From the NCBI GenBank assembly GCA_937883885.1, contig CAKZXL010000570.1:1-64000 (forward strand): 64,000 bases of DNA, written 5' to 3'. Each line of letters opens with the position of its first letter. The stretch's first letter is position 1. The position numbers were made by a program, and so were the translations under genes. The notes under the pieces were generated by a model. That model was not told the DNA's origin and searched no databases. It was given only the letters and a program-made list of their open reading frames with translations. This DNA is from an uncultured Aquincola sp. (lineage in GTDB: Bacteria; Pseudomonadota; Gammaproteobacteria; Burkholderiales; Burkholderiaceae). Of this stretch, positions 44,677-56,403 are shown piece after piece.

Positions 44677-46587
44677 TCAGGCCACCACCACTTCGCGGAA
44701 CATGCCCGCATCCATGTGAAAGGCCAGGTGGCAATGCCAGGCCCAGCGACCGACTGCATCGGCCGTGGCGAGGAAGCTGATGCGCTGCGCCGGCTGCACG
44801 GGAATGGTGTGGCGGCGCACCTGGAAGCGCCCGTCGGGCTGTTCGAGTTCGCTCCACATGCCGTGCAGGTGCATGGGGTGCGTCATCATCGTGTCGTTCT
44901 GCAGGATGATGCGCACCCGTTCGCCGTAGCGCAGCGCCACCGGCGTGGACTGCCCGAACTCCAGGCCGTCGAACGACCAGGTGTAGCGCTCCATGTTGCC
45001 GGTCAGGTGCAGCTCGAGTTCCCGCTCCGCGCCGCGAGCATCCATCGGGCCACCGGCCGTGCCCAGGTCGGCCAGCGTCAATACCCGCCGCCCGTTGTCG
45101 CGCAGTCCGATGCCGGGGTCGTCGAGGTTTGTCCGCGGCGTGTCGACGCGCGCATCGGTGCTCGCGCCGTACTCCGAGCGGGCATGCCGCACCTTCGTGC
45201 TCGGGGCCGCGGCTGCGCCGGCCATTCCCGCCATGCCGCCATGCTGGCTGTGGTCCATGGCCATGCCGCCGTGCTGCATGCCGGGCATGGCACCCGTCTT
45301 GCCGTGATCCATGCCGGCCATCGGGGCCCTGCCCTGGGCACCGTGATTCATGCCGGACATGCCGGACATGCCAGACATCCCGCCGTGATCCATCTTCCCC
45401 ATGTCGCCGTGGTCCATGCCGGCCATGGCGCCCATGTCCCCCATCATGTCGGTCATCGTGAGCCACTCGCGGGGGTCGGTCGCCGGCACCGGCGCCGCCA
45501 GCCCGGCGCGCACGGTCAGCGTACCGCGCGCGTACCCGCTGCGCTCCATCGACTGTGCGAAAACGGTGTACGCATCGTCCTTGGGTTGAACGATCACGTC
45601 GTAGGTCTCGCCGGGTCCGAAGCGGAATTCGTCGACCGTCACCGGCTCGACGTTCACGCCGTCGGCGGCCACCACGACCAGTTTCAGCCCCGGGATGCGC
45701 ACGTCATAGAAGGTGTTGGCGGCGCCGTTGATGAAGCGCAGACGCACCCGCTCGCCGGGCCGGAACAGGCCGGTCCAGTTGCCGGCCGGCGTGGTGCCGT
45801 TCATCAGGTAGGTCAGCGTTGCCGCCGACAGGTCCGCCAGGTCGGTCGGGCTCATGCGCATCTGGTTCCACATGCGTCGCTTGTCGACCGCCGCCTTCAC
45901 GCCTGCACTCGACGCGTCGCGGAAGAAGTCGAGCACGGTGGGCCGGTTGAAGTTGTAGTAGTCGCCCTGGGCCTTGAGCTTGGCGAAGACCCGCATCGGA
46001 TCCTCGTCGGTCCAGTCCGACAGATGTACGGTGTGGTCGCGATCCGCGCGGATCGTCTCGCCGTCGCGCGGGTCGATGACGATCGCACCGTACATGCCGG
46101 TCTGCTCCTGCATGCCCGAATGCGAGTGGTACCAGAAAGTGCCGCTCTGCTCGACCTTGAAGCGATAGGTGAAAGTCTCGCCGGGTGCGATGCCGGCGAA
46201 GCTGATGCCCGGCACACCGTCCATCTGGTAGGGCAGGATGATGCCGTGCCAGTGGATGGACGTGGCCTCGCGCAGCCGGTTGGTGACGCGGATGGTCACC
46301 TCGTCGCCTTCGCGCCAGCGCAGGGTCGGCGCCGGGATCGAGCCGTTGATGGCCGTGGCCATGCGCGGCGATCCGGTGAAGTTGACGGGCACCTCGGTGA
46401 CTTCGAGATTGAATTCAGTGCCGCGCAGAATCTGCGCCGGGGTCGCGCCAGCCGCGCTGGACGCCGCGCGGGCAGGGCGCGCCAGCTGGGACAGCCCCAA
46501 CATCACGCCGCCGGCCACGAGACCGTGCACGAATCGTCGCCGGGCGGGTTGCGGCAGCGCGAGCACCGTTGAACGAGGGTAAGACAT
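44677..46587 (-). CDS. copA: CopA, periplasmic multicopper oxidase
   Basis: CopA oxidises Cu(I) and binds copper in the periplasm. The 636-residue product has a twin-arginine signal (PARRRFVHGLVAGG). Multicopper oxidase ligands are in order: HWHG, YHSHSG, HPMHLHG and HCHLAFHMDAGM. A Met/His-rich insertion with many MDHG/MSGM units at about residues 375-455 serves as a copper sponge. ATG at 46587 begins MSYPRSTVLALP. It is divergent from the regulator genes, and the 238 bp between contains a candidate CopR site. Confidence 0.93.
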   Translation of the reverse strand: MSYPRSTVLALPQPARRRFVHGLVAGGVMLGLSQLARPARAASSAAGATPAQILRGTEFNLEVTEVPVNFTGSPRMATAINGSIPAPTLRWREGDEVTIRVTNRLREATSIHWHGIILPYQMDGVPGISFAGIAPGETFTYRFKVEQSGTFWYHSHSGMQEQTGMYGAIVIDPRDGETIRADRDHTVHLSDWTDEDPMRVFAKLKAQGDYYNFNRPTVLDFFRDASSAGVKAAVDKRRMWNQMRMSPTDLADLSAATLTYLMNGTTPAGNWTGLFRPGERVRLRFINGAANTFYDVRIPGLKLVVVAADGVNVEPVTVDEFRFGPGETYDVIVQPKDDAYTVFAQSMERSGYARGTLTVRAGLAAPVPATDPREWLTMTDMMGDMGAMAGMDHGDMGKMDHGGMSGMSGMSGMNHGAQGRAPMAGMDHGKTGAMPGMQHGGMAMDHSQHGGMAGMAGAAAAPSTKVRHARSEYGASTDARVDTPRTNLDDPGIGLRDNGRRVLTLADLGTAGGPMDARGAERELELHLTGNMERYTWSFDGLEFGQSTPVALRYGERVRIILQNDTMMTHPMHLHGMWSELEQPDGRFQVRRHTIPVQPAQRISFLATADAVGRWAWHCHLAFHMDAGMFREVVVA

Positions 46588-46705
46588 CAGCTCACGTCTC
46601 CAAAGATTGGGGCGGTGATGCGTCGAACTGATCGGTCGGTGCATCACGCCAATGGGATGACAGGCATGTTCGGCCGTGGCCCGCGACCGCCACATGACGA
46701 CCGCA

Positions 46706-46719
46706 TTACATTCATGTCA
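46706..46719. promoter_or_regulatory. Candidate CopR/CusR box between copA and copR
   Basis: TTACATTCATGTCA is an imperfect palindrome (TTACA, four bases, TGTCA) located between the divergent copA and copR genes. This half-site pattern is like cop/cus boxes bound by CopR-type regulators. The position favours control of both sides. It is a visual match only. Confidence 0.5.
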
Positions 46720-46825
46720 TGCAGCGGTCATGTCGCTGGCGCCTGGACAAACCTAGAGTGAACTCGACACGCGGCATACCTACGGCGCGAGACCGTTCGG
46801 GGCACCGACGTACATCAAGGCAGTC

Positions 46826-47509
46826 ATGAAACTTCTGGTCGTCGAGGACGAAGCCAAGACTGGCGAATATGTTCGCCAGGGGCTCAGTGAAGCCGGGTTC
46901 CTGGTCGAGCTGGCGCGGACCGGGCTCGACGGCCATCACCTGGCCATGACGGGCGAGTTCGACCTGCTCGTGCTCGATGTGATGTTGCCCGATGTGGACG
47001 GCTGGCGCATCCTGCAATCCCTGCGTCAGGCCGGCAAGCACACGCCGGTGCTCTTCCTGACCGCGCGCGACAGTGTGGACGACCGGGTGAGGGGACTGGA
47101 GCTGGGCGCAGACGACTACCTCGTCAAGCCCTTCGCGTTTTCCGAACTGCTGGCACGGGTGCGTACGCTGCTGCGCAGGGGCAACGTACCGCCTGCGGTC
47201 GACCGGCTCCAGGTGGCCGATCTGGTGCTGGACCTCCCGAAGCGGCGCGCCACGCGCGCCGGCCAGCGGATGAACCTGACGCAAAAGGAGTTCGCGTTGC
47301 TCGAACTGCTGGTTCGGCGCCGCGGTGAGGTGCTGCCGCGATCGCTGATCGCATCGCAGGTCTGGGACATGAATTTCGACAGCGATTCCAACGCCATCGA
47401 CGTGGCGATTCGCCGACTGCGCGCAAAGGTCGACGACGCCTTCGAGCTCAAGCTGATCCAGACCGTGCGCGGCATGGGCTACATGCTGGACCTGCCCGAT
47501 GCGCAGTGA
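46826..47509 (+). CDS. copR: CopR/CusR, copper-responsive response regulator
   Basis: This 227-residue OmpR/PhoB-type regulator has a receiver domain with the phosphoacceptor Asp in [14 protein letters not shown] (near residue 51) and the conserved lysine in [11 protein letters not shown]-terminal winged helix ([17 protein letters not shown]) follows. It activates copper efflux genes when phosphorylated by the adjacent kinase, with which it overlaps by 11 bp. The name CopR or CusR is by context. Confidence 0.92.
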   Translation: MKLLVVEDEAKTGEYVRQGLSEAGFLVELARTGLDGHHLAMTGEFDLLVLDVMLPDVDGWRILQSLRQAGKHTPVLFLTARDSVDDRVRGLELGADDYLVKPFAFSELLARVRTLLRRGNVPPAVDRLQVADLVLDLPKRRATRAGQRMNLTQKEFALLELLVRRRGEVLPRSLIASQVWDMNFDSDSNAIDVAIRRLRAKVDDAFELKLIQTVRGMGYMLDLPDAQ

Positions 47510-48923
47510 GGGCGCGCGGCGGCGCCCTTTGTCGCTGGCGCTGCGCATCACGGCCGTGCTCGGTGTCGTGATGACCGCGTTGCTCGTCGTGTTCACGGTG
47601 CGTGTCGTGAAGTCGATGGAGGCGCACTTCGCCGAGCAGGACCTCGGCGAGTTGCAGGCCGTAGCCGACTCGCTGGCTTCGGCCCTGGGGCCTGCGCCCG
47701 CCGCGGACGATCCGCGTGACCTGGAACGACGGCTTTCGCGCGCCGTGGCGGGGCACCACGGCGTCTACTTCAACGTCCGCGACGGGGCCGGTGTCACGCT
47801 GTTCGGTACCGCGCCGCAAGGCCTGCTCGAGGTCGCGAGTTCGACGCCTGCCGCCGACCGGTTGGAACCGAATTCGCTTCGGACCTGGCAAGCCGGCGGA
47901 ACTGCGTACCGAGGCACCCTGCTGCAGATCCGCGGCGAATCGGTGTTGGTGGCGGTGTCGATGCAGCCGCATCTTGGCTACCTCGCCGAACTCAGGCGCG
48001 CTCTGTGGTGGGGAACCGCCGTCGCCTGCGTGGTCGCCGTGTTGGCCGCGTGGCTGGCCGTGCGCTGGGGCCACGCACCGCTGCGGCGGATCAGCGCGAC
48101 GGTGCGCGGCGTGACGTCGGATCAGTTGCACTTGCGGCTGTCGCCGAGTGAAGTGCCTGTCGAACTGGACCCGCTCGTGACCTCGTTCAACGAGATGCTG
48201 GACCAGCTGCAGACGAGCTTTGCGCAACTGACCCACTTCTCCGCCGACATCGCGCACGAGTTGCGCACGCCGGTGACCAATCTGACGACCCAGACCCAGG
48301 TTGCGTTGTCCAAGGCCCGATCGTCGGAGGCCTATCGGGAAGTCTTGTACTCCAGCCTCGAAGAACTGGAACACATGGGCAAGATGATCGGGGACATGCT
48401 GTATCTGGCCCAGTCCGACCACCACCTGAGCAGGCCCGACCTTTCGGAAGTCAATCTCGCGGCCGAAGTGCGAGCACTTTTCGACTACTTCGAGGCCTGG
48501 GCCGAGGAGGCGGGCGTTGAATTGACGCTGGCAGGTGCCGCGCCTGCCGTGCGGGGTGACCGGTCTATGCTGAGACGGGCCTTGAGCAACCTGATCGCCA
48601 ATGCGCTGCGCTACACGCCGCGGGGCCGGCAACTGTCCGTGACCTTGTCCGCGGCCGGCTCGTCAGTTGAAGTGGCGGTCGCCAACCCCGGACATGACAT
48701 CCCGGCGGAGCACCTGCCGCACCTGTTCGATCGCTTCTACCGCGTCGACCCGGCGCGTCAGCACAAGGGTGATGGTGTCGGGCTCGGCTTGGCGATCGTG
48801 AAGTCGATCATCGAGGCCCATGGTGGCAAAGTGCGCGTCGAATCGTCCGCGGGCCTGACCCGTTTCTTCATCGTCATGCCCCTGGCCGGGCCCCCGGGGG
48901 ATATGGCTGCGGATTCGGCGTGA
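47499..48923 (+). CDS. copS: CopS/CusS, copper-sensing histidine kinase
   Basis: This 474-residue membrane kinase has two transmembrane helices (about residues 12-36 and 168-190) bracketing a periplasmic sensor region. A HAMP domain follows, then the phosphorylated histidine in [16 protein letters not shown]. The ATPase motifs are [13 protein letters not shown] and [12 protein letters not shown]. It belongs to the heavy-metal sensor kinase group (CusS/CopS). ATG at 47499 lies within the end of copR. Confidence 0.92.
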   Translation: MRSEGARRRPLSLALRITAVLGVVMTALLVVFTVRVVKSMEAHFAEQDLGELQAVADSLASALGPAPAADDPRDLERRLSRAVAGHHGVYFNVRDGAGVTLFGTAPQGLLEVASSTPAADRLEPNSLRTWQAGGTAYRGTLLQIRGESVLVAVSMQPHLGYLAELRRALWWGTAVACVVAVLAAWLAVRWGHAPLRRISATVRGVTSDQLHLRLSPSEVPVELDPLVTSFNEMLDQLQTSFAQLTHFSADIAHELRTPVTNLTTQTQVALSKARSSEAYREVLYSSLEELEHMGKMIGDMLYLAQSDHHLSRPDLSEVNLAAEVRALFDYFEAWAEEAGVELTLAGAAPAVRGDRSMLRRALSNLIANALRYTPRGRQLSVTLSAAGSSVEVAVANPGHDIPAEHLPHLFDRFYRVDPARQHKGDGVGLGLAIVKSIIEAHGGKVRVESSAGLTRFFIVMPLAGPPGDMAADSA

Positions 48924-49131
48924 AACGCAGCTGTGGCGCGACCACCAGCGGTTGATTTCCACGCGAGCGTTCAGGCGCGCCGCCGCGATCGGTCACAGGG
49001 ATGAGGCACGAAGCCCGACTGCACAGCACACCGTAGAATCCGATGCACCAGCACCCAAGCCGTCGGCGTGGTGTGTGGTGTGGATCACGCTGGCCCATGT
49101 TCTTGCCGATCACAGCCGTCCCCGGGGTTTC

Positions 49132-49554
49132 ATGAAGCGATCGTTGTTGCGCTGGATTGCGCGTTGCTTGGTTGGCGTGCTGCTGTTCGGCCAGTTGGCG
49201 ATCGCGGCCTACGCCTGTCCGGCACTGCATCCGGGCGTGATCGCAGCGGAGCAGGGCGCAAGGCCTCCCGCTGCGGCTCACGACGCGCAAGCCACGTCGA
49301 CGTCCAACTTCTTCGATTCGATGGGTGTAGGCGACCCGGCGTCGCCCAACCTGTGCGCTGAGCATTGCAAGGCCGGCGATCAGAGTGGTCATGCCCCCAG
49401 CATCGTCGTTCCGGTCGCATGGCCGGTCGCGTTGTACGAGAGCCCCGCTCGGCCGCCCATCGCACCCGCCCCTCGTCCCACGGCGGATTCGCTCAGCGAC
49501 CTGGTAGCCGCTTCCCCCCCGCACGCCATCCTTCACTGCGTGCGCAGAACCTGA
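49132..49554 (+). CDS. Secreted cysteine-containing protein of the copper island (paralogue 1)
   Basis: I do not know the function. The 140-residue product has a signal peptide (LLRWIARCLVGVLLFGQLAI) ending just before AAYACP, then a Cys-pair motif NLCAEHCKAG and a terminal ILHC. The gene at 56,970 encodes a paralogue with the same three elements. They flank the efflux genes, so a periplasmic copper-related role is plausible. ATG at 49132 (MKRSLL) is the start that gives a clean signal peptide. Confidence 0.65.
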   Translation: MKRSLLRWIARCLVGVLLFGQLAIAAYACPALHPGVIAAEQGARPPAAAHDAQATSTSNFFDSMGVGDPASPNLCAEHCKAGDQSGHAPSIVVPVAWPVALYESPARPPIAPAPRPTADSLSDLVAASPPHAILHCVRRT

Positions 49555-49691
49555 CCCTCCAGCCGACGATGCGCTGACGGCCCCTTCGCGGCCGTGGCAG
49601 CGCCAAGCGTCGTGCCTGTCGACACGACCGGTGACCCGCCCCGGCATCGCGATCGACGGCGCAAACGGTTCGTTCCGTGTCTGGAGTGTCC

Positions 49692-51002
49692 ATGTCCCGT
49701 CTTCTTCGGCGTCCCAATGCCCGGGTGCGCCTGCGTCCATCTCGAGGCGCAATCTTCTTGCTGGCCTGCCTCGCCGCAGCCCCGCTGCAGGCGCAACCCC
49801 CGCTCACGCTCGACGACGCGTTGCGCGCGGCCCAGCTGCGATCGCGCCAGCTCTCTGCACAGGATGCTGCGGCCCTGGCCGCACGCGAGATGGCGGTGGC
49901 CGCCGGCCGGCGGCCCGACCCGGTCATCAAGGGTTCCTTGACCAACCTGCCGATCGACGGGCCGGATCGCTTCAGCATCACGCGCGACTTCATGACCATG
50001 CGATCGATCGGCGTGATGCAGGAGTTCACGCGCGAAGACAAGCGCGTCGCGCGTTCGGCGCGCTTCCAGCGCGAGGCCGAGCTGGCGCAGGCCGGGCGGT
50101 TGGAGGCGCTGGCCGATCTGCAGCGCGAGACGGCCATCGCCTGGCTCGAGCTTCACTACCGCGGCCGTATGCTCGAACTGATGCGGGCCCAGCGTGCCGA
50201 GGCGCAGCTGCAGGTCGAGGCCGCCGACGCGGCGTACCGCGGCGGCCGCGGCGCTCAATCCGAGGCTATCGCCGCGCGCTCGACCGTGGCCGCGATCGAC
50301 GACCGACTCCGGATGACGGAGCGCGACGTCGCGACCGCCCGGACGCGCCTGGCGCGCTGGGTCGGTGAGCCGGCCGGGATTGAGCCGGGTGCGCTGCCGG
50401 TCGCCCTCGATCGACCGCCGCTGAGACTCGAAGACCTCGACGCCGTGCTCGAGAACCACCCCCGGATCGCGGCGCTGGCACGCCAGGAGTCGTTGGCGCG
50501 TGCCGCGGTCGATGTGGCGCAAACCGACAAGAAGTCGGATTGGAGCGCCGAGCTGATGTTCAGCCAGCGCGGACCGGCGTACTCGAACATGGTGTCGCTG
50601 AGTGTCTCGATCCCCTGGCAATGGGACGCGGCCAACCGGCAGGATCGCGAAGTTTCGGCCAAGGCGGCGCTCGTGCAGCGTGTGCGGGACGAGCGTGAAG
50701 AGTCCCTGCGGGAGGTCGTGGCGTCGACGCGCAGCGCACTCCAGGCCTGGCAGGCCAACCGCGAGCGGCTCTCGCAGTACGACGTCACCCTGATCCCGCT
50801 GGCGGCCGAGCGGGTTCGCGCAGCCCAGGTCGCGTACCGCGGTGCATCGGGACCCCTGGGCGCCGTGCTCGAAGCCCGCCGCGCGGAGCTCGACACCCGC
50901 CTGGAGCGTCTGCGCATCGAGATGGAGACCGCAGGCCTGTGGGCTCAGCTCAACTACCTGATCCCGGCCCAGGCACCCGCCTCGTCGCTCAAGGAACAAT
51001 GA
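49692..51002 (+). CDS. cusC: CusC-like outer-membrane efflux protein
   Basis: This 436-residue TolC-family protein forms the outer-membrane exit duct of the RND pump. It has a signal peptide ending PLQAQ and two long helical repeats typical of TolC (LTLDDALRAAQLRSRQLSAQ, then LEDLDAVLENHPRIAALARQ). ATG at 49692 (MSRLLRR) was preferred over one five codons earlier. It overlaps the adaptor gene as ATGA. Confidence 0.88.
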   Translation: MSRLLRRPNARVRLRPSRGAIFLLACLAAAPLQAQPPLTLDDALRAAQLRSRQLSAQDAAALAAREMAVAAGRRPDPVIKGSLTNLPIDGPDRFSITRDFMTMRSIGVMQEFTREDKRVARSARFQREAELAQAGRLEALADLQRETAIAWLELHYRGRMLELMRAQRAEAQLQVEAADAAYRGGRGAQSEAIAARSTVAAIDDRLRMTERDVATARTRLARWVGEPAGIEPGALPVALDRPPLRLEDLDAVLENHPRIAALARQESLARAAVDVAQTDKKSDWSAELMFSQRGPAYSNMVSLSVSIPWQWDAANRQDREVSAKAALVQRVRDEREESLREVVASTRSALQAWQANRERLSQYDVTLIPLAAERVRAAQVAYRGASGPLGAVLEARRAELDTRLERLRIEMETAGLWAQLNYLIPAQAPASSLKEQ

Positions 51003-52651
51003 ACATGAAGACCCGAGTCCTCCTCCTCGGCGGCCTGGTGGCTGCCGTCGTCCTCGCGCTGGCGGGGTATGCGTTGTATGCCAGCGGCATGCGGCGCGAC
51101 ATGTCCGCAGCCGACCCGGCGGCGACCGATGCGCCGACGCCGGCAGCGGCTGCGCTGGAACCCGTCCCGCAAGGCATCGCCGCAGGCGAAGAAGCCACGC
51201 GCCGCCACATCAAGTCGGGCCTCAAGGCCGGCGAAGTGGACCCCCTCACAGGCAAGAAGATCCTCTACTACCACGACCCGATGGTGCCGGGGAACAAGTT
51301 CGACAAGCCGGCCAAGTCGCCGTTCATGGACATGATGCTGGTGCCGGTCTACGCCGACGGCGAGGGCGCCGACGGCAGCAAGGTCACGGTCAGCCCACGT
51401 ATCCAGCAGAACCTGGGCGTGCGTACGGCTGAGGTCGTCGAGACGATGCTCGCGCCCCAGGTCGCCGCGGTCGGCAGCGTGGTGTGGAATGAACGCGACC
51501 AGGCGGTCGTGCAGGCACGGGCCACGGGCTTTGTCGAAAAGCTTCATGTACGAGCGACGTTGGACCGCGTGGCCGCGGGCCAGGCCCTGGCCGAGATCTA
51601 CGTGCCCGACTGGATCGCGGCGCAGGAGGAATTTCTTTCGGTGCGGCGCATGCAGGGCAGCGACCTGGCGCCGCTGGTCGACGGCGCGCGCCAGCGCATG
51701 CGTCAGGCTGGTATGAGCGATGCACAGGTCGCGCTCGTCGAAAGCAGCGGCAAGACGCAGCCCCGCATCACGCTGGCCGCGCCGATTGGCGGCATCGTCA
51801 CCGAGTTGATGGTGCGCGAGGGCACGACCGTGATGGCCGGTGCCACGCTGTTCCGCATCAACGGCACCCGCACCGTCTGGGCCCAGGCCGAAGTTCCAGA
51901 AAGCCAGGCGGCGCTGCTTCGTCCCGGCGCCAAGGTGCGGGCATTGTCCCCGGCCGTGCCCGGCAGCACATTCGACGGCAGGGTGCAGGCGCTGCTGCCC
52001 GAGGTCGACCCGACCACACGCACCCTGAAGGCGCGGCTCGAACTGGCCAATCCTGGCGGGCGGCTCGTGCCGGGCATGTTCGTGCAGATGCAGTTCGCCG
52101 ACATGCGCGCTGCCCGCTCGCTGGTCGTACCGACCGAGGCCGTGATCCAGACCGGAACACGAACCGTCGTGATGCTCGCCGAAGACAACGGACGTTTCCG
52201 CCCCGTCGACGTCGAGACCGGCATCGAGACCGGCGGCCAGACCGAGGTCCGGCGCGGGTTGCAGGCGGGGCAGCGGGTCGTCGTCTCGTCGCAGTTCCTG
52301 ATCGATTCGGAAGCCAGCCTGAAGGGCGTGGAAGCTCGCTTGAACAACGACCCCCCACCGCCCTCGGCGGAACGCCACACGGGTGAGGCCAAGGTCGAGT
52401 CGCTCGCCCGCGACGCCATCACCTTGTCGCACGGGCCGATCCCGTCGCTGAAATGGGGTCCGATGACGATGGACTTCAAGCCGCCCAAGGCCGGTGCGCC
52501 GCGCGGCGTGGCGGCGGGTGACAAGGTCGACTTCGAGTTCTTCATGGACGCCGAGGGCCTGCCGCAGATCACGCGAATGACGCTGGTCCCGCCGCCGCCG
52601 GTTTCGTCCGGTGCATCGCCGGCTGCCAAGGCCTCCGGGAGCAGGCCATGA
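50999..52651 (+). CDS. cusB: CusB-like RND adaptor with C-terminal CusF-like domain
   Basis: This 550-residue membrane fusion protein links CusA to CusC and takes part in metal delivery. It has an N-terminal anchor, a heavy-metal-binding segment ([20 protein letters not shown] then MDMMLVPVY), and barrel/hairpin domains. The last 90 residues match the CusF copper chaperone fold ([20 protein letters not shown]), here fused to the adaptor. CusF ligands (W, M, M, H) are represented by this region. It is translationally coupled at both ends. Confidence 0.92.
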   Translation: MNMKTRVLLLGGLVAAVVLALAGYALYASGMRRDMSAADPAATDAPTPAAAALEPVPQGIAAGEEATRRHIKSGLKAGEVDPLTGKKILYYHDPMVPGNKFDKPAKSPFMDMMLVPVYADGEGADGSKVTVSPRIQQNLGVRTAEVVETMLAPQVAAVGSVVWNERDQAVVQARATGFVEKLHVRATLDRVAAGQALAEIYVPDWIAAQEEFLSVRRMQGSDLAPLVDGARQRMRQAGMSDAQVALVESSGKTQPRITLAAPIGGIVTELMVREGTTVMAGATLFRINGTRTVWAQAEVPESQAALLRPGAKVRALSPAVPGSTFDGRVQALLPEVDPTTRTLKARLELANPGGRLVPGMFVQMQFADMRAARSLVVPTEAVIQTGTRTVVMLAEDNGRFRPVDVETGIETGGQTEVRRGLQAGQRVVVSSQFLIDSEASLKGVEARLNNDPPPPSAERHTGEAKVESLARDAITLSHGPIPSLKWGPMTMDFKPPKAGAPRGVAAGDKVDFEFFMDAEGLPQITRMTLVPPPPVSSGASPAAKASGSRP

Positions 52652-55600
52652 TCGCCCGGCTGATCCGCTGGTCGATCGCCAACCGCTTCCTGGTGCTGCT
52701 GGCCACGCTGATGATCAGCGCCTGGGGCGTGATCTCGGTGCTGCGCACGCCGCTGGACGCATTGCCCGACCTGTCCGACGTGCAGGTGATCATCCGCACG
52801 ACCTATCCGGGGCGGGCGCCGCGCATCGTCGAGAACCAGATCACCTACCCGCTGACCACGACGATGCTGTCGGTTCCGGGTGCGAAGACGGTGCGTGGTT
52901 ATTCGTTCTTCGGCGATAGCTTCGTCTACGTGCTGTTCGAGGACGGCACCGACCTGTACTGGGCGCGCTCGCGCGTGCTCGAGTACCTGAACCAGGTGCA
53001 GGCAAGGCTGCCGGCCAACGCCCGCGCGCAGCTCGGGCCCGATGCCACCGGGGTCGGATGGATCTACCAGTACGCGCTGGTCGACCGTACCGGTGCGCTC
53101 GACGTCTCGCAGCTGCGCGCGTTGCAGGACTGGTTCCTCAAGTTCGAGCTGAAGTCGGTGCCGAATGTCGCCGAGGTGGCCTCGGTCGGCGGCATGGTGC
53201 GCCAGTACCAGGTGCTGCTCGACCCCGACAAGTTGGCCGCCTACCGCATACCGCACACCCGGGTCGTCGACGCCATTCGCCGCGCCAACCAGGAAAGCGG
53301 CGGCTCGGTGCTCGAACTCGGCGAGGCCGAGTACATGGTGCGGGCTTCGGGCTACCTGCAGACACTCGACGACTTTCGCAAGGTGCCGCTGCTCAGCACC
53401 GACGCGGGCGTCTCGGTGCGCCTGGGCGACGTGGCGCGCATCCAGGTCGGCCCCGAGATGCGGCGCGGCATCGGCGAACTCGACGGCGAAGGCGAGGCCG
53501 CCGGCGGCGTGATCGTGATGCGCTCGGGCAAAAACGCTCTCGAGGCGATCGCCGCGGTCAAGGCCAAGCTGCAAGACCTGCAGGGCAGCCTGCCCCGGGG
53601 CGTGGAGATCGTGCCGGTGTACGACCGCTCCGGGCTGATCGAGCGCGCGGTCGAGAACCTCGGCCACAAGCTGCTCGAGGAGTTCCTCGTCGTCGCGGTC
53701 GTCTGCTTCATCTTCCTGTTCCACCTGCGTTCGGCCTTCGTCGCCATCGTCTCGCTGCCGCTGGGCATCCTGGCCGCTTTCATCGTGATGCGTTACCAGG
53801 GCGTCAACGCCAACATCATGTCGCTGGGCGGCATCGCGATCGCGATCGGCGCGATGGTCGACGCGGCGGTGGTGATGATCGAGAACGCGCACAAGCACCT
53901 CGAACGTTGGGGGCACGACCACCCGGGAGAGACGTTGCAGGGCGAGTCGCGCTGGCGCGTGATCGGCGACGCGGCGGCCGAGGTCGGGCCGGCGCTGTTC
54001 TTCTCACTGCTCATCATCACGCTCAGCTTCATCCCGGTGTTTACGCTCGAAGCGCAGGAGGGGCGGTTGTTCTCGCCGCTGGCCTTCACCAAAACCTATG
54101 CGATGGCGGCGGCGGCCGGGCTGTCGGCCACGCTGATCCCGGTGCTGATGGGCTACCTGATCCGCGGGCGCATCCCGGACGAGAAGACGAACCCGCTGAA
54201 TCGCTTCCTGATCGCCGTGTACCGGCCGTTGCTGAACGGGGTGCTCAAGATGCCGAAGCTGACGCTGGCCGCGGCCGCCCTCGTGCTGGTGGCGAGCCTG
54301 TGGCCGCTGCAGCACATCGGCGGCGAGTTCATGCCGCGCCTGGACGAAGGCGACCTTCTCTACATGCCGTCGGCGCTGCCCGGGTTGTCGGCCGGCAAGG
54401 CGGGCGAGCTGCTGCAGCAGACCGATCGGCTGATCCGGACCGTGCCCGAAGTGGCCAGCGTCTACGGCAAGGCCGGGCGGGCGGAGACGGCGACCGACCC
54501 GGCGCCGCTGGAGATGTTCGAGACGACGATCCAGTTCAAGCCGCGCGAGCAGTGGCGTCCGGGCATGACGCAGGACAAGCTGGTCGAGGAACTCGACCGC
54601 ATCGTCAAGGTGCCGGGTCTGGCCAACATCTGGGTGCCGCCTATCCGCAACCGCATCGACATGCTGGCCACCGGCATCAAGAGCCCGGTCGGGGTCAAGG
54701 TGGCCGGCACGGACCTGGCCACGATCGACCGCGTCACCGGCGAGATCGAGAAGGTGCTGAAGGATGTGCCGGGCGTCAGCAGCGCACTCGCCGAGCGGCT
54801 CACCGGCGGGCGCTACGTCGACGTGACGATCGACCGCGACGCTGCCGCGCGCTACGGCATGAACATCGCCGACGTGCAGTCGGTGATCGCTTCGGCTGTC
54901 GGCGGCGACACCATCGGCGAGACGGTCGAGGGTCTGCAGCGATTCCCGATCAACCTGCGCTATCCACGCGAGATCCGCGACTCGCTGGAGAAGCTTCGCA
55001 AGCTGCCCGTCGTCACCGAGCGCGGCGCGCGGCTGGTGCTGTCCGACGTCGCCGAGATCCGCATCACCGACGGCCCGCCGATGCTGCGCAGCGAGAACGC
55101 GCGGCTGTCGGGCTGGGTCTACGTGGACATCCGCGGGCGCGACCTGCGCTCGGCGGTGCTCGATATGCAGCGCGTCGTCGCCGAGAAGGTGGCCTTGCCG
55201 CCGGGCTACTCGATCTCGTGGTCGGGGCAGTTCGAATTCCTCGAGCGCGCCACCGCCAAGCTCAAGGTGGTGGTGCCGTTCACGCTGCTGATCATCTTCG
55301 TGCTGCTGTACCTGACCTTCAAGCGCTTCGACGAAGCGCTTTTGATCATGGCGACCTTGCCGTTCGCGCTGGTGGGCGGCGTCTGGCTGCTCTGGCTGCT
55401 GAGCTACAACCTGTCGGTCGCGGGCGCGGTGGGCTTCATCGCGCTGGCCGGCGTGGCCGCCGAGTTCGGCGTCATCATGCTGCTGTACCTGAAGCAGGCC
55501 TGGGACGAACGCATCGCCGCTGGGACAATCTCCAACGAGGACCTGCTCGAGGCGATACGCGAAGGTGCAGTGCTGCGTGTGCGGCCCAAAGCGATGACGG

Positions 55601-55818
55601 TGGCGGTGATCCTGGCCGGCCTGTTCCCGATCATGTGGGGGACCGGCACGGGCTCGGAGGTGATGCAGCGCATCGCCGCACCGATGGTCGGCGGCATGAT
55701 CACCGCGCCGCTGCTGTCGATGTTCGTGATCCCGGCGGCGTACCTGCTGATGCGGCGCCAGCGCGAGCCGAAGGCCGCGAGGGGAGGTTGGTGGAGGCGA
55801 GCCGATGCCGTGGCCTGA
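52648..55818 (+). CDS. cusA: CusA-like heavy-metal RND efflux pump
   Basis: This 1056-residue inner-membrane proton antiporter exports Cu(I)/Ag(I). It has the RND layout: one N-terminal helix, a large periplasmic loop, six helices, a second loop and six more. The proton-relay helix contains [20 protein letters not shown], and the metal channel region includes methionines typical of the HME-RND group. It starts as ATGA with cusB. Length equals other CusA proteins, and no frameshift is seen. Confidence 0.95.
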   Translation: MIARLIRWSIANRFLVLLATLMISAWGVISVLRTPLDALPDLSDVQVIIRTTYPGRAPRIVENQITYPLTTTMLSVPGAKTVRGYSFFGDSFVYVLFEDGTDLYWARSRVLEYLNQVQARLPANARAQLGPDATGVGWIYQYALVDRTGALDVSQLRALQDWFLKFELKSVPNVAEVASVGGMVRQYQVLLDPDKLAAYRIPHTRVVDAIRRANQESGGSVLELGEAEYMVRASGYLQTLDDFRKVPLLSTDAGVSVRLGDVARIQVGPEMRRGIGELDGEGEAAGGVIVMRSGKNALEAIAAVKAKLQDLQGSLPRGVEIVPVYDRSGLIERAVENLGHKLLEEFLVVAVVCFIFLFHLRSAFVAIVSLPLGILAAFIVMRYQGVNANIMSLGGIAIAIGAMVDAAVVMIENAHKHLERWGHDHPGETLQGESRWRVIGDAAAEVGPALFFSLLIITLSFIPVFTLEAQEGRLFSPLAFTKTYAMAAAAGLSATLIPVLMGYLIRGRIPDEKTNPLNRFLIAVYRPLLNGVLKMPKLTLAAAALVLVASLWPLQHIGGEFMPRLDEGDLLYMPSALPGLSAGKAGELLQQTDRLIRTVPEVASVYGKAGRAETATDPAPLEMFETTIQFKPREQWRPGMTQDKLVEELDRIVKVPGLANIWVPPIRNRIDMLATGIKSPVGVKVAGTDLATIDRVTGEIEKVLKDVPGVSSALAERLTGGRYVDVTIDRDAAARYGMNIADVQSVIASAVGGDTIGETVEGLQRFPINLRYPREIRDSLEKLRKLPVVTERGARLVLSDVAEIRITDGPPMLRSENARLSGWVYVDIRGRDLRSAVLDMQRVVAEKVALPPGYSISWSGQFEFLERATAKLKVVVPFTLLIIFVLLYLTFKRFDEALLIMATLPFALVGGVWLLWLLSYNLSVAGAVGFIALAGVAAEFGVIMLLYLKQAWDERIAAGTISNEDLLEAIREGAVLRVRPKAMTVAVILAGLFPIMWGTGTGSEVMQRIAAPMVGGMITAPLLSMFVIPAAYLLMRRQREPKAARGGWWRRADAVA

Positions 55819-55830
55819 GTCGCGTGTGGC

Positions 55831-56358
55831 ATGTCTGCTGCAGCCACGTGGCTGCCGGCGGTTGCCGCGGTCGCCGCGGGACTGGCGTGGCTCGACTGTC
55901 TCCTGCTCGGCGGCGCCGGCCTGCTGGCGGTCTTCGCCTTCCGCCAGGGCATGCAGCGGCACGCGCCCTGGCAGGGCTGGCGGGCGGCGCTGCGCTGCAT
56001 CACGGCTGGGGTGGCGATGATGCTGGCCGCGCTCGGGCTGCTGCTGACCGTCGTCGGCGTGGTCGCCGGCTGGTGGCAACCTGGTGGCGTGCACCGGGGC
56101 AGCGCCGGCTTGCTGTTGCTGGCGATCGCCGCGCTCCTCGTCCTGTTCAGGCTAGAGCAGCCTCGGGGCGACGGGCAATGGCGCGCGGGCGTCACGGCGT
56201 CTCTCGCCACTGCCGCGGCATGGGTCGCGGCGGATCATGGACTGCCGTACGCGGCTTGCGCATTCGCCGCGGGGGTCGCGCTCTGGCTCGTGCGGGATGG
56301 CTGGCGACTTTCGCATGTCCTGGCGGTCGAGTTGATGAACGCCGATGGACGGCGCTGA
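55831..56358 (+). CDS. Small polytopic membrane protein downstream of cusA
   Basis: I do not recognise this 175-residue protein. It has about five hydrophobic segments and little polar sequence, ending LSHVLAVELMNADGRR. It lies 12 bp downstream of cusA on the same strand and is probably cotranscribed. It has no metal-binding motif beyond scattered His and Cys. It could assist pump assembly, but nothing in the sequence proves this. Confidence 0.6.
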   Translation: MSAAATWLPAVAAVAAGLAWLDCLLLGGAGLLAVFAFRQGMQRHAPWQGWRAALRCITAGVAMMLAALGLLLTVVGVVAGWWQPGGVHRGSAGLLLLAIAALLVLFRLEQPRGDGQWRAGVTASLATAAAWVAADHGLPYAACAFAAGVALWLVRDGWRLSHVLAVELMNADGRR

Positions 56359-56403
56359 GCGTGCACGGCTGCTGCGGCCGGACCGCGCGAGAGGAGCGAC
56401 AAG

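Noticed and set aside
45080..45450. Repeated CATG-rich tract in copA as a mobile repeat
   Set aside because: It encodes the Met/His-rich MDHG/MSGM copper-binding region of CopA.
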